Shown here one piece after another: positions 30,214-40,351 of a stretch of DNA of 64,000 nt. The DNA comes from Pantoea sp. Eser (lineage in GTDB: Bacteria; Pseudomonadota; Gammaproteobacteria; Enterobacterales; Enterobacteriaceae), in assembly GCA_009830035.1 (NCBI GenBank), contig SZZY01000011.1, positions 62,001 to 126,000 on the forward strand, written 5' to 3'. The position numbers and the translations under genes were made by a program. Numbering within the stretch: the stretch's first letter is position 1; the number at the start of each line of letters is the position of its first letter. The notes below the pieces were generated by a model. That model had not been told where the DNA came from. It worked only from the letters and a program-made list of their open reading frames with translations, and searched no databases.

Positions 30214-30359
30214 GGTCAGACGCTACTTTAGCATTGCCCGCAGCCTCACAAGGTGCTAATGGGTCGCTGGGAGCACGCCGGGCTCCCCCTGAGGCGACAG
30301 GGTGAAAAGCGCGCCGCCACTGTGCTCATGAATGGCGGGTTCAGGTTACTTCAGTGTCA

Positions 30360-32191
30360 TCATACCGTGGCAGGCTCCTGTTGTTTCTCCGTCAGACCGC
30401 GCAGACGGTCCAGGTTCTGCGCGACTCGTTTTGCCGCTTCCAGCTCGCTGCAGTGAAATTCATTCATCAGCGCCCGGCGTTCGGCTTTCTCTTCTTTTTC
30501 CGTCATTCCCAGTGCCAAGAAGAGACTGGGCGGCACGGCACGAAACAGCGCTTCAATCCGTTTCGCCAGCACCACGCCCTCCGTATAACAGCCAGTCAGT
30601 TTACTGGCGGAAAGCAGCACCGATTCCTGCTCCGGCGTGAGCGCGCGGAAACGGCTGATATCTTTGACCTCTTCCGGGGGCATGGTCAGACAAATCCACC
30701 ATTCCGCCATGTTCAGCATTTTTTCGGCAATATCCGGGTAATCTTTAAGGTTCTGGGTGGCGAGCCACAGCCAGGCACCGAGCCTACGCCACATCTTGAC
30801 CACCTTGGTCTGTAGGGTGACAGCAGCGGGTTGACCGTGACGATATGCGCCTCATCCACCGTGAAGACAATATCCTGGCCTAGGAACTGGTCACGCTCTG
30901 CGATGTTGTTAATCATGTTGGTCATCGAGACCATGGTCAGGGCCATCTGCGCCTCGTAGCCCTTACGCGCCAGATGCCCCAGGTCAACCAGCGTCACGTC
31001 CGCTTCCGGCCAGAGTTCCCCTTCGCGGTTGAACAGCTCCGCTTCAAAGCTGCCGGTCTGGGTAAACATGCCCAGGGATTCCGCCATCTCCGCTGCTTTC
31101 GCCTTGCGCTGGGCATTGCGGACATTGATGACGCCCTCATCATTGTCAGAGGCAATAGCGTACAGCGCCTGTTGCAGGTCGGATGGCAGCATCTGCCGCT
31201 CTTCTTTATAAGTTGCGTGGGCTGCCATCAGTAGTGCTTCACGTATCATCGCTCTGTCGGCACGTTTCAGGTCGGCCTCTTCTTTCGGATCGCCGCCGGT
31301 GATCATCATGCGCGCAGAAATTTCCATTTCACCGAGAATGTCACGCCTGTCATCCTCGTCATCGTCGTCCGTGTAGATATCCGGCAGGTCGCTCTCATCC
31401 ACGGCCTGTACGGCCAGGCCCTCTTCCACCAGTTTATGTGCGTATGCAAACGGCGGCAGGCTGACGCCACTCCCGGGTTTGACGCTGATTTTGTTCACCG
31501 TCAGCACGAGGCTGTCAAAGAAGTCGGCCAGCAGGCCGAACGAGTTCCCGGCCTCCGCAATAAACAGCCGCGGACGGTGGACGGCCATCAGCTGGGAGAG
31601 CGAGGCACACAGCGTGGCCGATTTCCCTGCCCCGGTCGGGCCGAACAGCAGCAGATATGCATTCTGGGTGCGGTCGAGCTTGTTGAGGGGATCGAATGTC
31701 AGAATATCCCCGCCGCGGTTGAAAAAACTGAAGCCGGGATGCCCCGTACCGGTTTCACGACCGGTCACCGGCAGAAGACCTGCCAGGTGCTGAACCCAGG
31801 TCAGACGGGTGTACCAGTGTTTTTTGTCACTGTCGGGGTCAAAGCACATCGGCAGCGCCCGCAGCCAGCTGTTCAGCGGCCCCTCTTCAAACTCCGGACG
31901 TACCGGCTGCAGACCGGCCCCGAGCAGCACGGTGGACAGCTCCAGCCGCTTGCGCTTCAGGCTGGTCATGTCATCCCCCCGCAGCAGGAAGGTGATCCCC
32001 GACCGGTACAGCTTGTGCCGGTTGCCCAGATATTCTTTTACCGTTTTCACATCCTGACGGACGTGACCTGACTCAGTATTTTCCCCGACCGTATTTTTCG
32101 AAAGCCGGTTGAACTGCTCCTCAACTCGGTCCTGGGGCTGTACCACCACGGTCATGCACAGCATGGCCGGACGATTTGAGTTCATACGCAC
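30360..32191 (-). pseudogene. VirB4-like conjugative ATPase (PFL_4706 family), truncated and frameshifted
   Basis: The remaining ~600 residues carry Walker A LFGPTGAGKSAT, the acidic insert IYTDDDDEDDRRD, Walker B VFTVDEAHIV and the C-terminal LGAWLWLATQNLKDYPDIAEKMLNMAEWWI. A frameshift near 30800 splits it. Full family members are ~900-950 residues, so roughly the N-terminal 350 are missing at 32191, exactly where non-ICE sequence begins. The ATPase powers pilus assembly in the type IV secretion system. Confidence 0.85.
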
Positions 32192-32386
32192 CTCCAGAAG
32201 GATTAATGGGTGCGTACAGGATGCGGAAGGGTAGAGGTCGGGTCAGCGATAAACTCTATATGCATATGCGTTAATAGAAGTTTTTATCCAGTTACGACTG
32301 GCATAGTGCATGTCTTATGTGCGAGTCGGACTCATTTATTGAACTTCGATGCATTTTTCGCTAAAACTCATAAAGGATAGTTTAAG

Positions 32387-32945
32387 ATGTTGATTGACAT
32401 ACTGACCAAAATTGTATTACCCATATGTGCTCTAATAATCACGGTATTAGGCTTGAAGTCCAGATGGATTATTCAGACTGACAGATTATTTGAGAGATAT
32501 TCAAAATTGAGCAAACTTGCATTCGAGTTATCAGAACAATTTGGCAATAAAATATTGCGAAAAATTTCAGAAGAATACGGTTATGCTGCAATCACAAGAG
32601 AAAAAACTATCACATGATGAAACACGTACACTTCTTGATATGGTTAATCCAGTTCAGGGAATCGAAGAATATCATGTTTGCGTTGATTATCTCAAAATTG
32701 ATGTCGTGGAAAATGGTTTTTCATGGAAGAAAAGAAGATACAACACAATATATCGCTCATTCTTAGGGTCACTTCTGTCCATTCAATATTTCATCGGTGC
32801 AATAATGTTTTTCTGCCCTATATTCTATGCTGCACTACAAGATACATTCATTGGTTCGATCTTCAGAAAATTAAAATCTGACTTACAAGTCGGCCTGCAA
32901 TTTATGTTATTTGCACTAGTGCATTTCTTGCATTTCCCAGCCTGA
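32387..32945 (+). pseudogene. Small membrane protein, frameshifted
   Basis: The start MLIDILTKIVLPICALIITVLG forms one membrane helix. After a frameshift near 32600 (KISEEYGYAAITREK to KLSHDETRTLLDMVNP) the protein continues to two more hydrophobic helices (FLGSLLSIQYFIGAIMFFCPIFYA and LQFMLFALVHFLHF). AT-rich, not recognised. It sits where the transfer core was lost. Confidence 0.5.
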
Positions 32946-33093
32946 ATAAGCTTTCACGGCTATATCGTTCAGCTAAGCTTATTGAGACAACCGAGCAGAA
33001 ACATCAAAGATAAATCCATTGCACTGAGGCGCCAGTAACGGTCGTTTCATGGCTTATCGGCTGGACGGAGGCAAACCATAGACAGTTAACCTT

Positions 33094-33879
33094 TCAGATT
33101 GAGTCAGCTTTCCAGTTACCAGGATTGTGCCGCACAAACGGGCTGTACTCCGGAGAATGGGGTCTTAATGTTTTGTCCTCATTGAAATCCTCTTCTTTAT
33201 TGAAGAGAATAATGGGCCAGCCATTGATATTGATAAGCCTGCTTTCGAAATCTCTCACTTTTTCATCGAGAAATTGCTGCTGTTTTTCTTTGGCTAATCC
33301 ATCAAGGCCGCCGCGTACGCCATGAATGAGGTAAGGTTCCAGCATGCTGTAACCTATGTAGTGCAGCGCATGTATGGACGGCCATAACATAAACCGCATG
33401 TCGCCATGGCGCCCGTTATGGCCGCAGGCATTTGCAGGTGCACCGGCCGTTACTGTAAGTAAAGCCCGTTTACCTTTCATTATGCCATTTTCGTGTCGAT
33501 GTTTACTGTCGTATATTCCGCCATACACAAATACCCGATCCATCCAGCCTTTCAGGATCGCCGGCATACCAAACCACCAGAAAGGAAAGTGCAGCAGCAG
33601 TAGATCAGCGTTTTTTAATAACTCAATGTGCCTGAGAACATCATCAGGCAGATTATGCATTTCCCAGTAATGCCGCTGTTCCAGCAGGGCATCAAACCTC
33701 TGAGAGTCCTGCCTGTCAGGGTAAAAATTTTGTCCCTCACACGGTTCGAAATTTTTACTGCATAAATTGACTGTCTGAACCAGTGAGCCCTGTTTTTCAA
33801 ATACATGAGCGGCTCTGGATGCCAGGAATGAGTTAAATGAATCCGCCTCAGGATGCGCAGCGATAATCAGTACCTTCAT
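33094..33879 (-). CDS. NAD(P)H:quinone oxidoreductase (flavodoxin-like fold)
   Basis: This intact protein of 261 residues starts MKVLIIAAHPEADSFN at 33879, with GGGAGA 6 bases upstream. The N-terminal flavin-binding strand and loop, LLLLHFPFWWFGMPAILKGWMDRVFVYGG and TVTAGAP are typical of the NQO1/MdaB/KefF family. It reduces quinones by two electrons and protects against quinone or electrophile stress. It is divergent from an HxlR regulator with an 83-base gap, the usual arrangement for inducible quinone reductases. Not part of the ICE backbone. Confidence 0.85.
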   Translation of the reverse strand: MKVLIIAAHPEADSFNSFLASRAAHVFEKQGSLVQTVNLCSKNFEPCEGQNFYPDRQDSQRFDALLEQRHYWEMHNLPDDVLRHIELLKNADLLLLHFPFWWFGMPAILKGWMDRVFVYGGIYDSKHRHENGIMKGKRALLTVTAGAPANACGHNGRHGDMRFMLWPSIHALHYIGYSMLEPYLIHGVRGGLDGLAKEKQQQFLDEKVRDFESRLININGWPIILFNKEEDFNEDKTLRPHSPEYSPFVRHNPGNWKADSI

Positions 33880-33962
33880 GAAGATTCTCCCTAATGACTT
33901 TTCACAGTCATAATGTTTTATTTTAGTTTTGCATTCAATTACGCACTTTGAGGTAACCACTC

Positions 33963-34334
33963 ATGGCATATCCGGGAAACGTTTACTCAGTAAAATGTTC
34001 AGCGCGCGATGCTCTTGCGCTTATTTCGGGGAAATGGGTAATGCTTATCCTTCCTGCACTTGCAGAGGGGCCTATACGCAACGGCGAGCTGATGAGAAAA
34101 ATTGAAGGAATATCCCAAAAGGTTCTGACCCAGACTCTGCGGCAGCTAGAAAGACATGGACTGGTGTCCAGAATTGACCACGAAGAGAAACCAGCCTGCG
34201 TGGAATACATCCTGACAGGTGTGGCTGACTCACTCGTTAGCACACTCGCTGCTCTTGACCGCTGGGCAGAGATCAATTTCCCTGAACTTGACGCTGCAAG
34301 GGTCAGATACGATGAGGAAAACGGCAGTATTTAA
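33963..34334 (+). CDS. HxlR-family transcriptional regulator
   Basis: This intact protein of 123 residues has a conserved N-terminal cysteine (VKCSARDALALISGKW), a winged HTH (NGELMRKIEGISQKVLTQTLRQLERHGLVSR) and HEEKPACVEYILT. The ribosome site GAGGT precedes the ATG. HxlR proteins with an N-terminal cysteine (QorR/YodB type) sense quinones or aldehydes and repress a divergent reductase. Regulation of the adjacent gene is a strong inference. Confidence 0.85.
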   Translation: MAYPGNVYSVKCSARDALALISGKWVMLILPALAEGPIRNGELMRKIEGISQKVLTQTLRQLERHGLVSRIDHEEKPACVEYILTGVADSLVSTLAALDRWAEINFPELDAARVRYDEENGSI

Positions 34335-34354
34335 TCAGGCATGAGGAGTCTGAA

Positions 34355-35428
34355 ATGAAACCTATGCCGGTCGGTGTCGACATTGCCAAGAACGTAATGC
34401 AGGTGCACTTTATAGATAAAGCTACGGGGAAAATTTTCAACAAATCCATCAAGCGCGATAAATTTCTGGAATTTTTTACTAACCGCTCCTCCTACCTAAT
34501 CGGTATGGAAGCCTGCGGGGGAGCACATCACTGGGCAAGGCAGCTGATCCGTCTCGGTCATACGGTTAAACTGATGCCGGGCGAGTTCGTCAAGGCCTTC
34601 AACATCCGCAACAAGAATGATACGGCTGACGCGCAGGCTATCTGGCATGCGGTGCAGCAACCAGGTAAGGCTGTTGCGGTAAAAACGGAGCAGCAGCAGG
34701 CCATGCTTGCCCTGCACCGGATTCGCTCACAGCTGATGAAGTTCAGACTGATGCAAACCAATGCCCTACACGGATTACTGGCAGAGTATGGTGAAGTAAT
34801 GCGTAAAGGACATGCCAGCCTCGTTAAAAACGTCCCCGAAATACTTTGCCGCCTGTCCGAACGTTTACCGGTCGTTCTTATAGACACCCTGCGTGAACAA
34901 CTAAAAGAAGTGGAAAGAACGGACAGTCGTATTACAGATATTGAACGACGGATACGCGAACTGAGTAAAAACGATCCCGGCGTAAAAGCCATCAGTGAAA
35001 TCCCCGGCGTAGGTTTACTGACCGCTACCGCAGCGGTAGCGTCTATGGGCAGTGCGGAAGCGTTCCGTTCAGGCCGGGAGTTTGCCGCATGGGTGGGACT
35101 TGTCCCCAGGCAGACCGGGACGGGCGGGAAGATCCAGTTGCTGGGAATTAGTAAGCGAGGCGACAAGTATCTGCGAAAACTGCTGGTCAACGGTGCCTAC
35201 AGCGTCATACAGAATGCCCGCGAGTCGGGCCCCTGGATCACCGACTTGCTGAAGCGGCGTCCGATAAACGTCGCCTCCGTGGCGCTGGCCAACAAAATGG
35301 AATCATATGGGCTGTGCTGGCGTACGGCAGGCCCTACCAGAAGGAAGCTGCTCTTGACTGAGTACTTACATTACGAAATCACAGTGTATAAGCAGAACGT
35401 CAACAGGTTGCGCAAGCAGTGTATGTAA
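34355..35428 (+). CDS. IS110-family transposase (DEDD)
   Basis: This intact protein of 357 residues shows the RuvC-like DEDD residues: Asp9 (GVDIAK), Glu52 (GMEACGG), Asp89 and Asp92 (NDTADAQ). The C-terminal Tnp_20 domain has EIPGVGLLTATAAVA and the serine motif LLGISKRGDKYLR. GAGGAG precedes the ATG. It starts only 20 bases after hxlR, so the long non-coding end of this IS, if present, is on the downstream side. Confidence 0.9.
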   Translation: MKPMPVGVDIAKNVMQVHFIDKATGKIFNKSIKRDKFLEFFTNRSSYLIGMEACGGAHHWARQLIRLGHTVKLMPGEFVKAFNIRNKNDTADAQAIWHAVQQPGKAVAVKTEQQQAMLALHRIRSQLMKFRLMQTNALHGLLAEYGEVMRKGHASLVKNVPEILCRLSERLPVVLIDTLREQLKEVERTDSRITDIERRIRELSKNDPGVKAISEIPGVGLLTATAAVASMGSAEAFRSGREFAAWVGLVPRQTGTGGKIQLLGISKRGDKYLRKLLVNGAYSVIQNARESGPWITDLLKRRPINVASVALANKMESYGLCWRTAGPTRRKLLLTEYLHYEITVYKQNVNRLRKQCM

Positions 35429-35623
35429 TCACAGAGCAGGTCAGACCGGGACTCACCAAACCCGAAAGAAGTACCGAACTCCGGGTTCGCAGAGATAATT
35501 GAGGCGTGGGTCAGCGGATTCCATTAGGGTCAGCAGCCGCTTTCGCAGCTGCTCAAAGACAGGATATATAGCCGCAATCGTCCTGTCCGTCATGAAGTAC
35601 AAAGCCTGGCAAACGGGAGGCGC
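35429..35623. other. Non-coding segment downstream of the IS110 transposase
   Basis: About 195 bases without a gene. A small stem CGAAC/GTTCG near 35483-35497 and GCAGC...GCTGC near 35535 suggest structure. In IS110/IS1111 relatives one non-coding end encodes the guide (bridge/seek) RNA; this is the candidate place here. Confidence 0.4.
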
Positions 35624-36367
35624 TCATATATGCTTCTTGAATGAGGTAGTGGTCACGGTAACGGCGATACCCAGCAGGACAGCCGCCGGCAACAACAGCA
35701 GATTGGGGTAGACTGCAGTGGGCCAGGAAAGGTACAGCATAGCGGGCACCACTGCTGCAGGTTTTACCAGCTTCTTGGCATGGTGATAGACAAAGGAACT
35801 TTCATAACCCGCACCATAACGCCGCAGCCCCTCAACCAGCGCCACCATCACGACCAGCACAAACAGCGGCACTGACAGCACCAGGATGGTGACGCGTACC
35901 AAGGTGATAATGCTGATCCATACCGTGGCCAGCAGGTATTCAAGCAGATAGCCGGCAAGCCAGCCGCTCCAGCTGTTGATTTCCCGTGTGACGGCATTGT
36001 CACTGTGCATCTGATGCGCATACTGCTGCCGGACCTAGTCAAGGAAGCCACTGTCCACGAAGGCCCACTGATACGGGGTGGTCACCCAGCGCACAACTGT
36101 TACCGATGGCTCAGAGAGCAGCAGGCTGCGGGTGAACTCCGTCGACAGCCAGCCCAGCTCGGTGTTCATCACGGCTTCACTGTGCGCCGCCCCGGCTTCC
36201 GGCCAGAAGAATGCGATGCCGATATATTCAATTAGCAGGCTCAGCAGCAGCGAGGAAAGCACCACGCCTACCAGGGCCCACGGCCAGCCCCAGAGCAGAT
36301 TGTACAGAATCCCGTGTTTACGCTCCGGCAGTGTCTGCTGCTGCGGGGGACGTTTTACCTCAGCCAT
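35624..36367 (-). pseudogene. ICE membrane protein, PFL_4697 family, in-frame TAG
   Basis: One frame starts MAEVKRPPQQQTLPERKHG and has four to five membrane helices (LVGVVLSSLLLSLLIEYI, VLSVPLFVLVVMVALVEGL and others). A TAG at 36035-36037 interrupts, after which the frame continues VRQQYAHQMHSDNAVTREIN to a SFKKHI end. It directly follows TraD, as expected for PFGI-1 elements. It is the last preserved gene before the missing transfer core. Confidence 0.75.
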
Positions 36368-36413
36368 TCTCCCCTCCAGTTACCGGCACGTTCAGGGCCG
36401 GACCGTCCCGCCA

Positions 36414-38037
36414 CTAGGATTCGCCGCTGTGATAGCTGCGCCGCATCTCCTCCGCTATTTTCTCAATGCTTTCTGGCATCAGCACATCATCAGCATCCCC
36501 GGCAGGCAGCGGCATGCGGATTTTCCACAGCTGCCCGCCTTCCAGCAGGGCGAAAGCCTGCCCTTTCGGCAGCGTCACGATATCGGCCGGCTCCATTAGC
36601 GGTACTTTTACCGTGCCGACGCGGTCCTGGGTACTTGAAGTAAAGTCCTGGTCTGCGTTGACATCCGCCGTATCCTGGTGCCCGGAGACCAGCGTTTTGG
36701 TGTAGATTTCCACCTGAGGGAGCTGCGTAGTCAGCAGTTCGGCGGTGCGGTTCTCCCTGATGCGCAGCATAATCAGGTTGTTAAAGTCACCCTGTACTTG
36801 GGCCGTCTTGGCCGCACTCCCGATGCGGGCCTCAATATTCAGAAGACGTCTGGGTATAGGCCGTCACATGCATGCCGGCACCGCCCCCTTTGTTGATAAG
36901 CGGAATGAACTCATCGCCCATCAGCTCATTAAACTCATCAAAGTGCAGGTTAATCAGGGATTTCCCTTCTTTCCCGCCCGGCAGACCCGCATTGATACCG
37001 TGTTTGTAAATGTGACCGGCCACGCTCACCAGATCGGCAAACATGGAGTTACCGACCGCGCTCGCCACCTCACTGTCACTGAGCGCATCGAGTCCCACAT
37101 ACACCACGGCTTTTTTACGAATGATTTGCTCCCAGCCAAATATCGGGCGCGTATCGTCAATATCCTGATAATTCGGCGACAGTAGCTCAGCGGTCTTCCC
37201 GGTGTTCAGTTTTTCTAGCAGCGGCAGCAGAAATGCCACTATTTTGTCAAAGTAAGTACGGTCATAACGTACCGCTGAACGCAGCCCGTCGAGGATGTGA
37301 TCATAGAGCTTTTTGCCTTCCTCTGAACTCAGTGCGACCTCGATGGCCCAGATACGTAAAGCATCCGGCTGCCCCTGCATGTTACGGGGCACGTCGTCCT
37401 CTCCCAGCACCTGCTAATTATTCTCAATCTGCGTCTGCAGGCCGGGCAGCTACGCCTGGATGATTTTCTCCGCATAACGGATATAGAGATCGGCGATATT
37501 GTTCACGTAGCGCATGATCAGCGTGTAGTCAGGGCGTTCCCCCAAGGTAACCAGCGCACGGGCGATGATGTTGACGAACCGCCAGGCAAACTCAAGGAAT
37601 GCCGCGCTGTTTCCTTCTCCCGACAGCTGACCGGCCACGCGGGACGCCACCTCTGACACGCGACCAAAACGCCCAACGGCATTATAACGGGCCGAAATTT
37701 CAGGCCACCCGAGATGAAAGATATACAGCTCATCCCCGCGCCCGGCCCAGTGGGCCTCAGCCCAGACGCGTTTCATCAGGTCTGCCTCACCTTTCGGATC
37801 AAAAACGATGGTGACTTCCCCCCGCCGGATATCCTGTGTGACCAGCAGCTCTGCCAGCCGGGTCTTTCCGACGCGCGTGGTGCCGTAGACCACCGTATGG
37901 CCAACGCGCTCCCCCAGTGCCAGGGCGACAGCCCAGGGTGCCTGCACACAGACATACGCCCCCATGCCCGACACCACGGCGGTATTCAATTCAACGGCCG
38001 GACGCAGCAGGGCTTCAATGACGTAACGGTTACTCAT
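36414..38037 (-). pseudogene. traD: TraD coupling protein, two TAG stops and a frameshift
   Basis: The N-terminal part has TVVYGTTRVGKTRLAELLV (Walker A region) and EVTIVFDPKGE. TAG codons at 37450-37452 and 37414-37416 lie in frame. The middle has LINLHFDEFNELMGDEFIPLIN (Walker B-like). A frameshift near 36835 precedes the C-terminal IMLRIRENRTAELLTTQLPQVEIYTKT. The total is ~540 codons, short of the 600-750 usual for the family. TraD links the relaxase-DNA complex to the secretion channel. Confidence 0.85.
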
Positions 38038-38320
38038 CGTCTGCCTCCTTTATTATTTTATTACCGTCGGCCCTGCGGATATACGCCCCCCTTCCGGAAG
38101 AGGCTTCCCTTTGGGGCAGGTAGTGGTAACGCAGAGCATTCGCCAGTAAGCGCCAGAGCACATACAGAACATTCGACAGAATGAAAAAAATGAACCATAC
38201 GGCCCGCAATGACAGCAGGTGTTTATTCACAGCAGTTTCTGTGGAGACGGCAGTTACGGTGCATGCTGCCTGATGGGCGGCAGCGGGCTTAGCCTCAGGC
38301 GGAACCGCATTATCAGGCAC
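38030..38320 (-). CDS. Small conjugation-region membrane protein, 96 aa
   Basis: The protein has one membrane helix (AVWFIFFILSNVLYVLWRLL) after an Ala/Thr-rich start, and ends KIIKEADDE overlapping the TraD start. The overlap and location suggest it belongs to the transfer operon. It may be the displaced N-terminal membrane part of TraD. Otherwise not recognised. Confidence 0.5.
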   Translation of the reverse strand: MPDNAVPPEAKPAAAHQAACTVTAVSTETAVNKHLLSLRAVWFIFFILSNVLYVLWRLLANALRYHYLPQREASSGRGAYIRRADGNKIIKEADDE

Positions 38321-38326
38321 CGGGCA

Positions 38327-38536
38327 TTACTCCCACATGTAGTGTCCTGGCGGTGCGGTGCGCCATGCCGTTGCCTCCTTCTGCAGTAAGTCGTTCAGGT
38401 CACTGACCGGATGGCCCAGGACAAGCCGGGCGAGCAGAAGAACACCGCCGAAAGCGGCAGGCAGGAAAACGACATGACGGAAAAAACAGAACAGAAGCCA
38501 CAAAGCGTAACGCAGGCTTTTCAGGATGATGTGCAT
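38327..38536 (-). CDS. Small membrane protein, 69 aa
   Basis: The start MHIILKSLRYALWLLFCFFRHVVFLPAAFGGVLLL at 38536 gives a strongly hydrophobic N-terminus. It overlaps neither gene and sits between Mrr-like and TraD-side genes. It may be part of the TraD membrane region split off by mutation. Confidence 0.4.
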   Translation of the reverse strand: MHIILKSLRYALWLLFCFFRHVVFLPAAFGGVLLLARLVLGHPVSDLNDLLQKEATAWRTAPPGHYMWE

Positions 38537-38546
38537 AAGAGATTCT

Positions 38547-39119
38547 TCAGAGATACTGCCGGACGTCCTGACCGGCAAGAATGGCCAGAAGGCGTTGCCC
38601 ACTGATGATGCGCAGGCGCGGTGACGCCGTGAGAATGGTGCGGCTCATTTTTCCGGTACGCCCGGTATGGATAAACAGGCCGCGGCGGGAGTACTGCAGG
38701 AGAAGGCGGTCAAAGTCCTCAACATGTCCGGGCGAGACTGCACGACTGTACCGTTTGGCCTGAATCAGCCAGTATTCCCTGTCGATGATCACCTGACCAT
38801 CAAGGCCGCCGTCACCGCTATAGGAATCATTGCGCACCACGGTCAGTCCCTGACGTTCAAAGGCAAACAGCAACAACTCTTCAAAGACATAGGGGCTGAT
38901 TTTGCGCAAATAGGTCAGACGCTGCGCATCTCCCGGCAGGCTGGTCAGTTTATCCATTACCCGACCGGCCGTTGCCCGGTAACGCCGGTGACGGCGGGTG
39001 CTGGCTTTCTCCCGTCGGCGCAGGTTGAGAAAGGCCATCACCACCAGGAACAGGATGACCAGCATGACGGCCTGGAGGGGGTACGCCATCAGCAGCCCGT
39101 TGAGATTTTGCGCGATCAT
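38547..39119 (-). CDS. Mrr-type restriction-endonuclease-fold membrane protein
   Basis: This intact protein of 190 residues has an N-terminal membrane helix (LQAVMLVILFLVVMAFL), then a linker and an Mrr-like nuclease fold: YVFEELLLFAFERQGL, GDGGLDGQVII (Asp) and YWLIQAKRY (Q-x-K). The start overlaps the PFL_4695 stop. Membrane-anchored Mrr-like proteins are found between PFL_4695 and TraD in related ICEs. DNA processing near the transfer channel is an inference. Confidence 0.75.
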   Translation of the reverse strand: MIAQNLNGLLMAYPLQAVMLVILFLVVMAFLNLRRREKASTRRHRRYRATAGRVMDKLTSLPGDAQRLTYLRKISPYVFEELLLFAFERQGLTVVRNDSYSGDGGLDGQVIIDREYWLIQAKRYSRAVSPGHVEDFDRLLLQYSRRGLFIHTGRTGKMSRTILTASPRLRIISGQRLLAILAGQDVRQYL

Positions 39120-39628
39120 TACGGCTTAACCTGCTGCGTCAGGCCGGTATCGGTGATAAGTACCGGATAATGCTCAATCTGCAGGCGACGGGCCAGCTCG
39201 CTGCCGGAAGCCGGTGCCAGACTGGCACCGGGTGCCAGCTCGCGCACGGTATCCATGTCCGTGAAGTTGACTATTATCCCGGCCGCATGCTGTTCAGCCA
39301 GTGCGCCGGCATTGGCCTTCAGCCATTCACGGGACAGAGCATCATCCCCGACCAGAAACAACGCCCCAATGCCGGGCAACTGCAGCGGCCGGTCTGCTGT
39401 ATTCCCCGGACTCAGTTCAGGCGTGGTAACGGGTAAAATACCCGCCATCCAGTCAGCCAGCGGAACACCATGGCCCGGCTGGAGTGAAAGCGGCGCGTCA
39501 TTGACGCCGGGCATACCGGGCTGTTTATTAACGGCCTCAAAATACGGCGCAGCATCTTCACCGCCTAGGTCAGCATGGCCGGTCAGGGGAAGGAGGGTAA
39601 AAAGCAGTAAGGACAGAGTTTTCATCAT
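39119..39628 (-). CDS. ICE exported protein, PFL_4695 family
   Basis: This intact protein of 169 residues has a signal peptide (MMKTLSLLLFTLLPLTGHA). The conserved region includes GIGALFLVGDDALSREWLKANAGALAEQHAAGIIVNF and ends RLQIEHYPVLITDTGLTQQ. It sits in the normal place between the transglycosylase and TraD. Its exact role in transfer is unknown. Confidence 0.75.
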   Translation of the reverse strand: MMKTLSLLLFTLLPLTGHADLGGEDAAPYFEAVNKQPGMPGVNDAPLSLQPGHGVPLADWMAGILPVTTPELSPGNTADRPLQLPGIGALFLVGDDALSREWLKANAGALAEQHAAGIIVNFTDMDTVRELAPGASLAPASGSELARRLQIEHYPVLITDTGLTQQVKP

Positions 39629-39630
39629 GG

Positions 39631-40340
39631 TTATCTCTCGGGTTCAGTCCAGACGAAGCCTGGATCGGGGGTGAGCGCAGCAACCGACCGGGGCGCTTCA
39701 GCTGCCGGCGCAGAAATGCGCGGTGAAGGGCTGATTTTTGCCAGATGTCCTCTCACGATGGCGCGGTAACGGGCAGCCGGCTGCCGGGCTTGCGTGTCCA
39801 GCACTCACGCAGAATGGTGGCGGCGGCGTTCAGGTTGGTGTAAGGGTCAAACGCATCCCACGTCGAGGCAAAATGATGACCATTCCAGCCCAGATTCACC
39901 TGGGCGATACCGACATCGATGCGCTTAAGCGGGTGACGCTTCATAAAGACCTGCAGCGCGCCCGGATACAGACGCTGCCAGGCCGCGTTAACCTCACGCT
40001 GGAAATCAAGCTCCTTCTGGGTGCGGGCAAATTCTTCCTTCACCCACTGTTCAGCAAACTTACGTCGCTTTGCCGGGGTCTGCGCCTCAATACCAAGGGT
40101 GGAAAGCGGATCGAGGCCCGGCGACTGAATACCCCGGGGGCCCTTCATCAGCTGCTGATAACGCTGATAATCGTCGGCACTGAGTCCCCGCTGACCTGCC
40201 TGCTGCTGCAGGTTTTGCTGTGCGGAATCCGCCCGTTGTGTTGATTCCTGCCGGCTGACATCAGTCTGTCCTGATGTGGTCGCGGCCTGGGTCAGGGGAC
40301 TCAGCAGCATGGCGGCTAAAAAGGTATGTTTCAGTTTCAT
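39631..40340 (-). pseudogene. Fusion of PFL_4693 protein to a lytic transglycosylase
   Basis: The N-terminal ~150 residues (signal peptide MKLKHTFLAAMLLSPLTQA, LSADDYQRYQQLMKGPRGIQSPGLDPLSTLGIEA) are PFL_4693-like. At about residue 155 the frame passes directly into HPLKRIDVGIAQVNLGWNGHHFASTWDAFDPYTNLNAAA, the C-terminal half of a transglycosylase. Its last part is out of frame (AARYRAIVRGHLAKI, ending at 39631). The catalytic Glu region of the transglycosylase and the second half of PFL_4693 are absent, so an in-frame deletion joined two neighbouring genes. Confidence 0.7.
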
Positions 40341-40351
40341 CGTTCGCTCCG

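Noticed and set aside
31436..32071. 211-residue plus-strand frame
   Set aside because: It is antisense to the VirB4-like ATPase, which has clear Walker motifs; the composition is that of a shadow frame.
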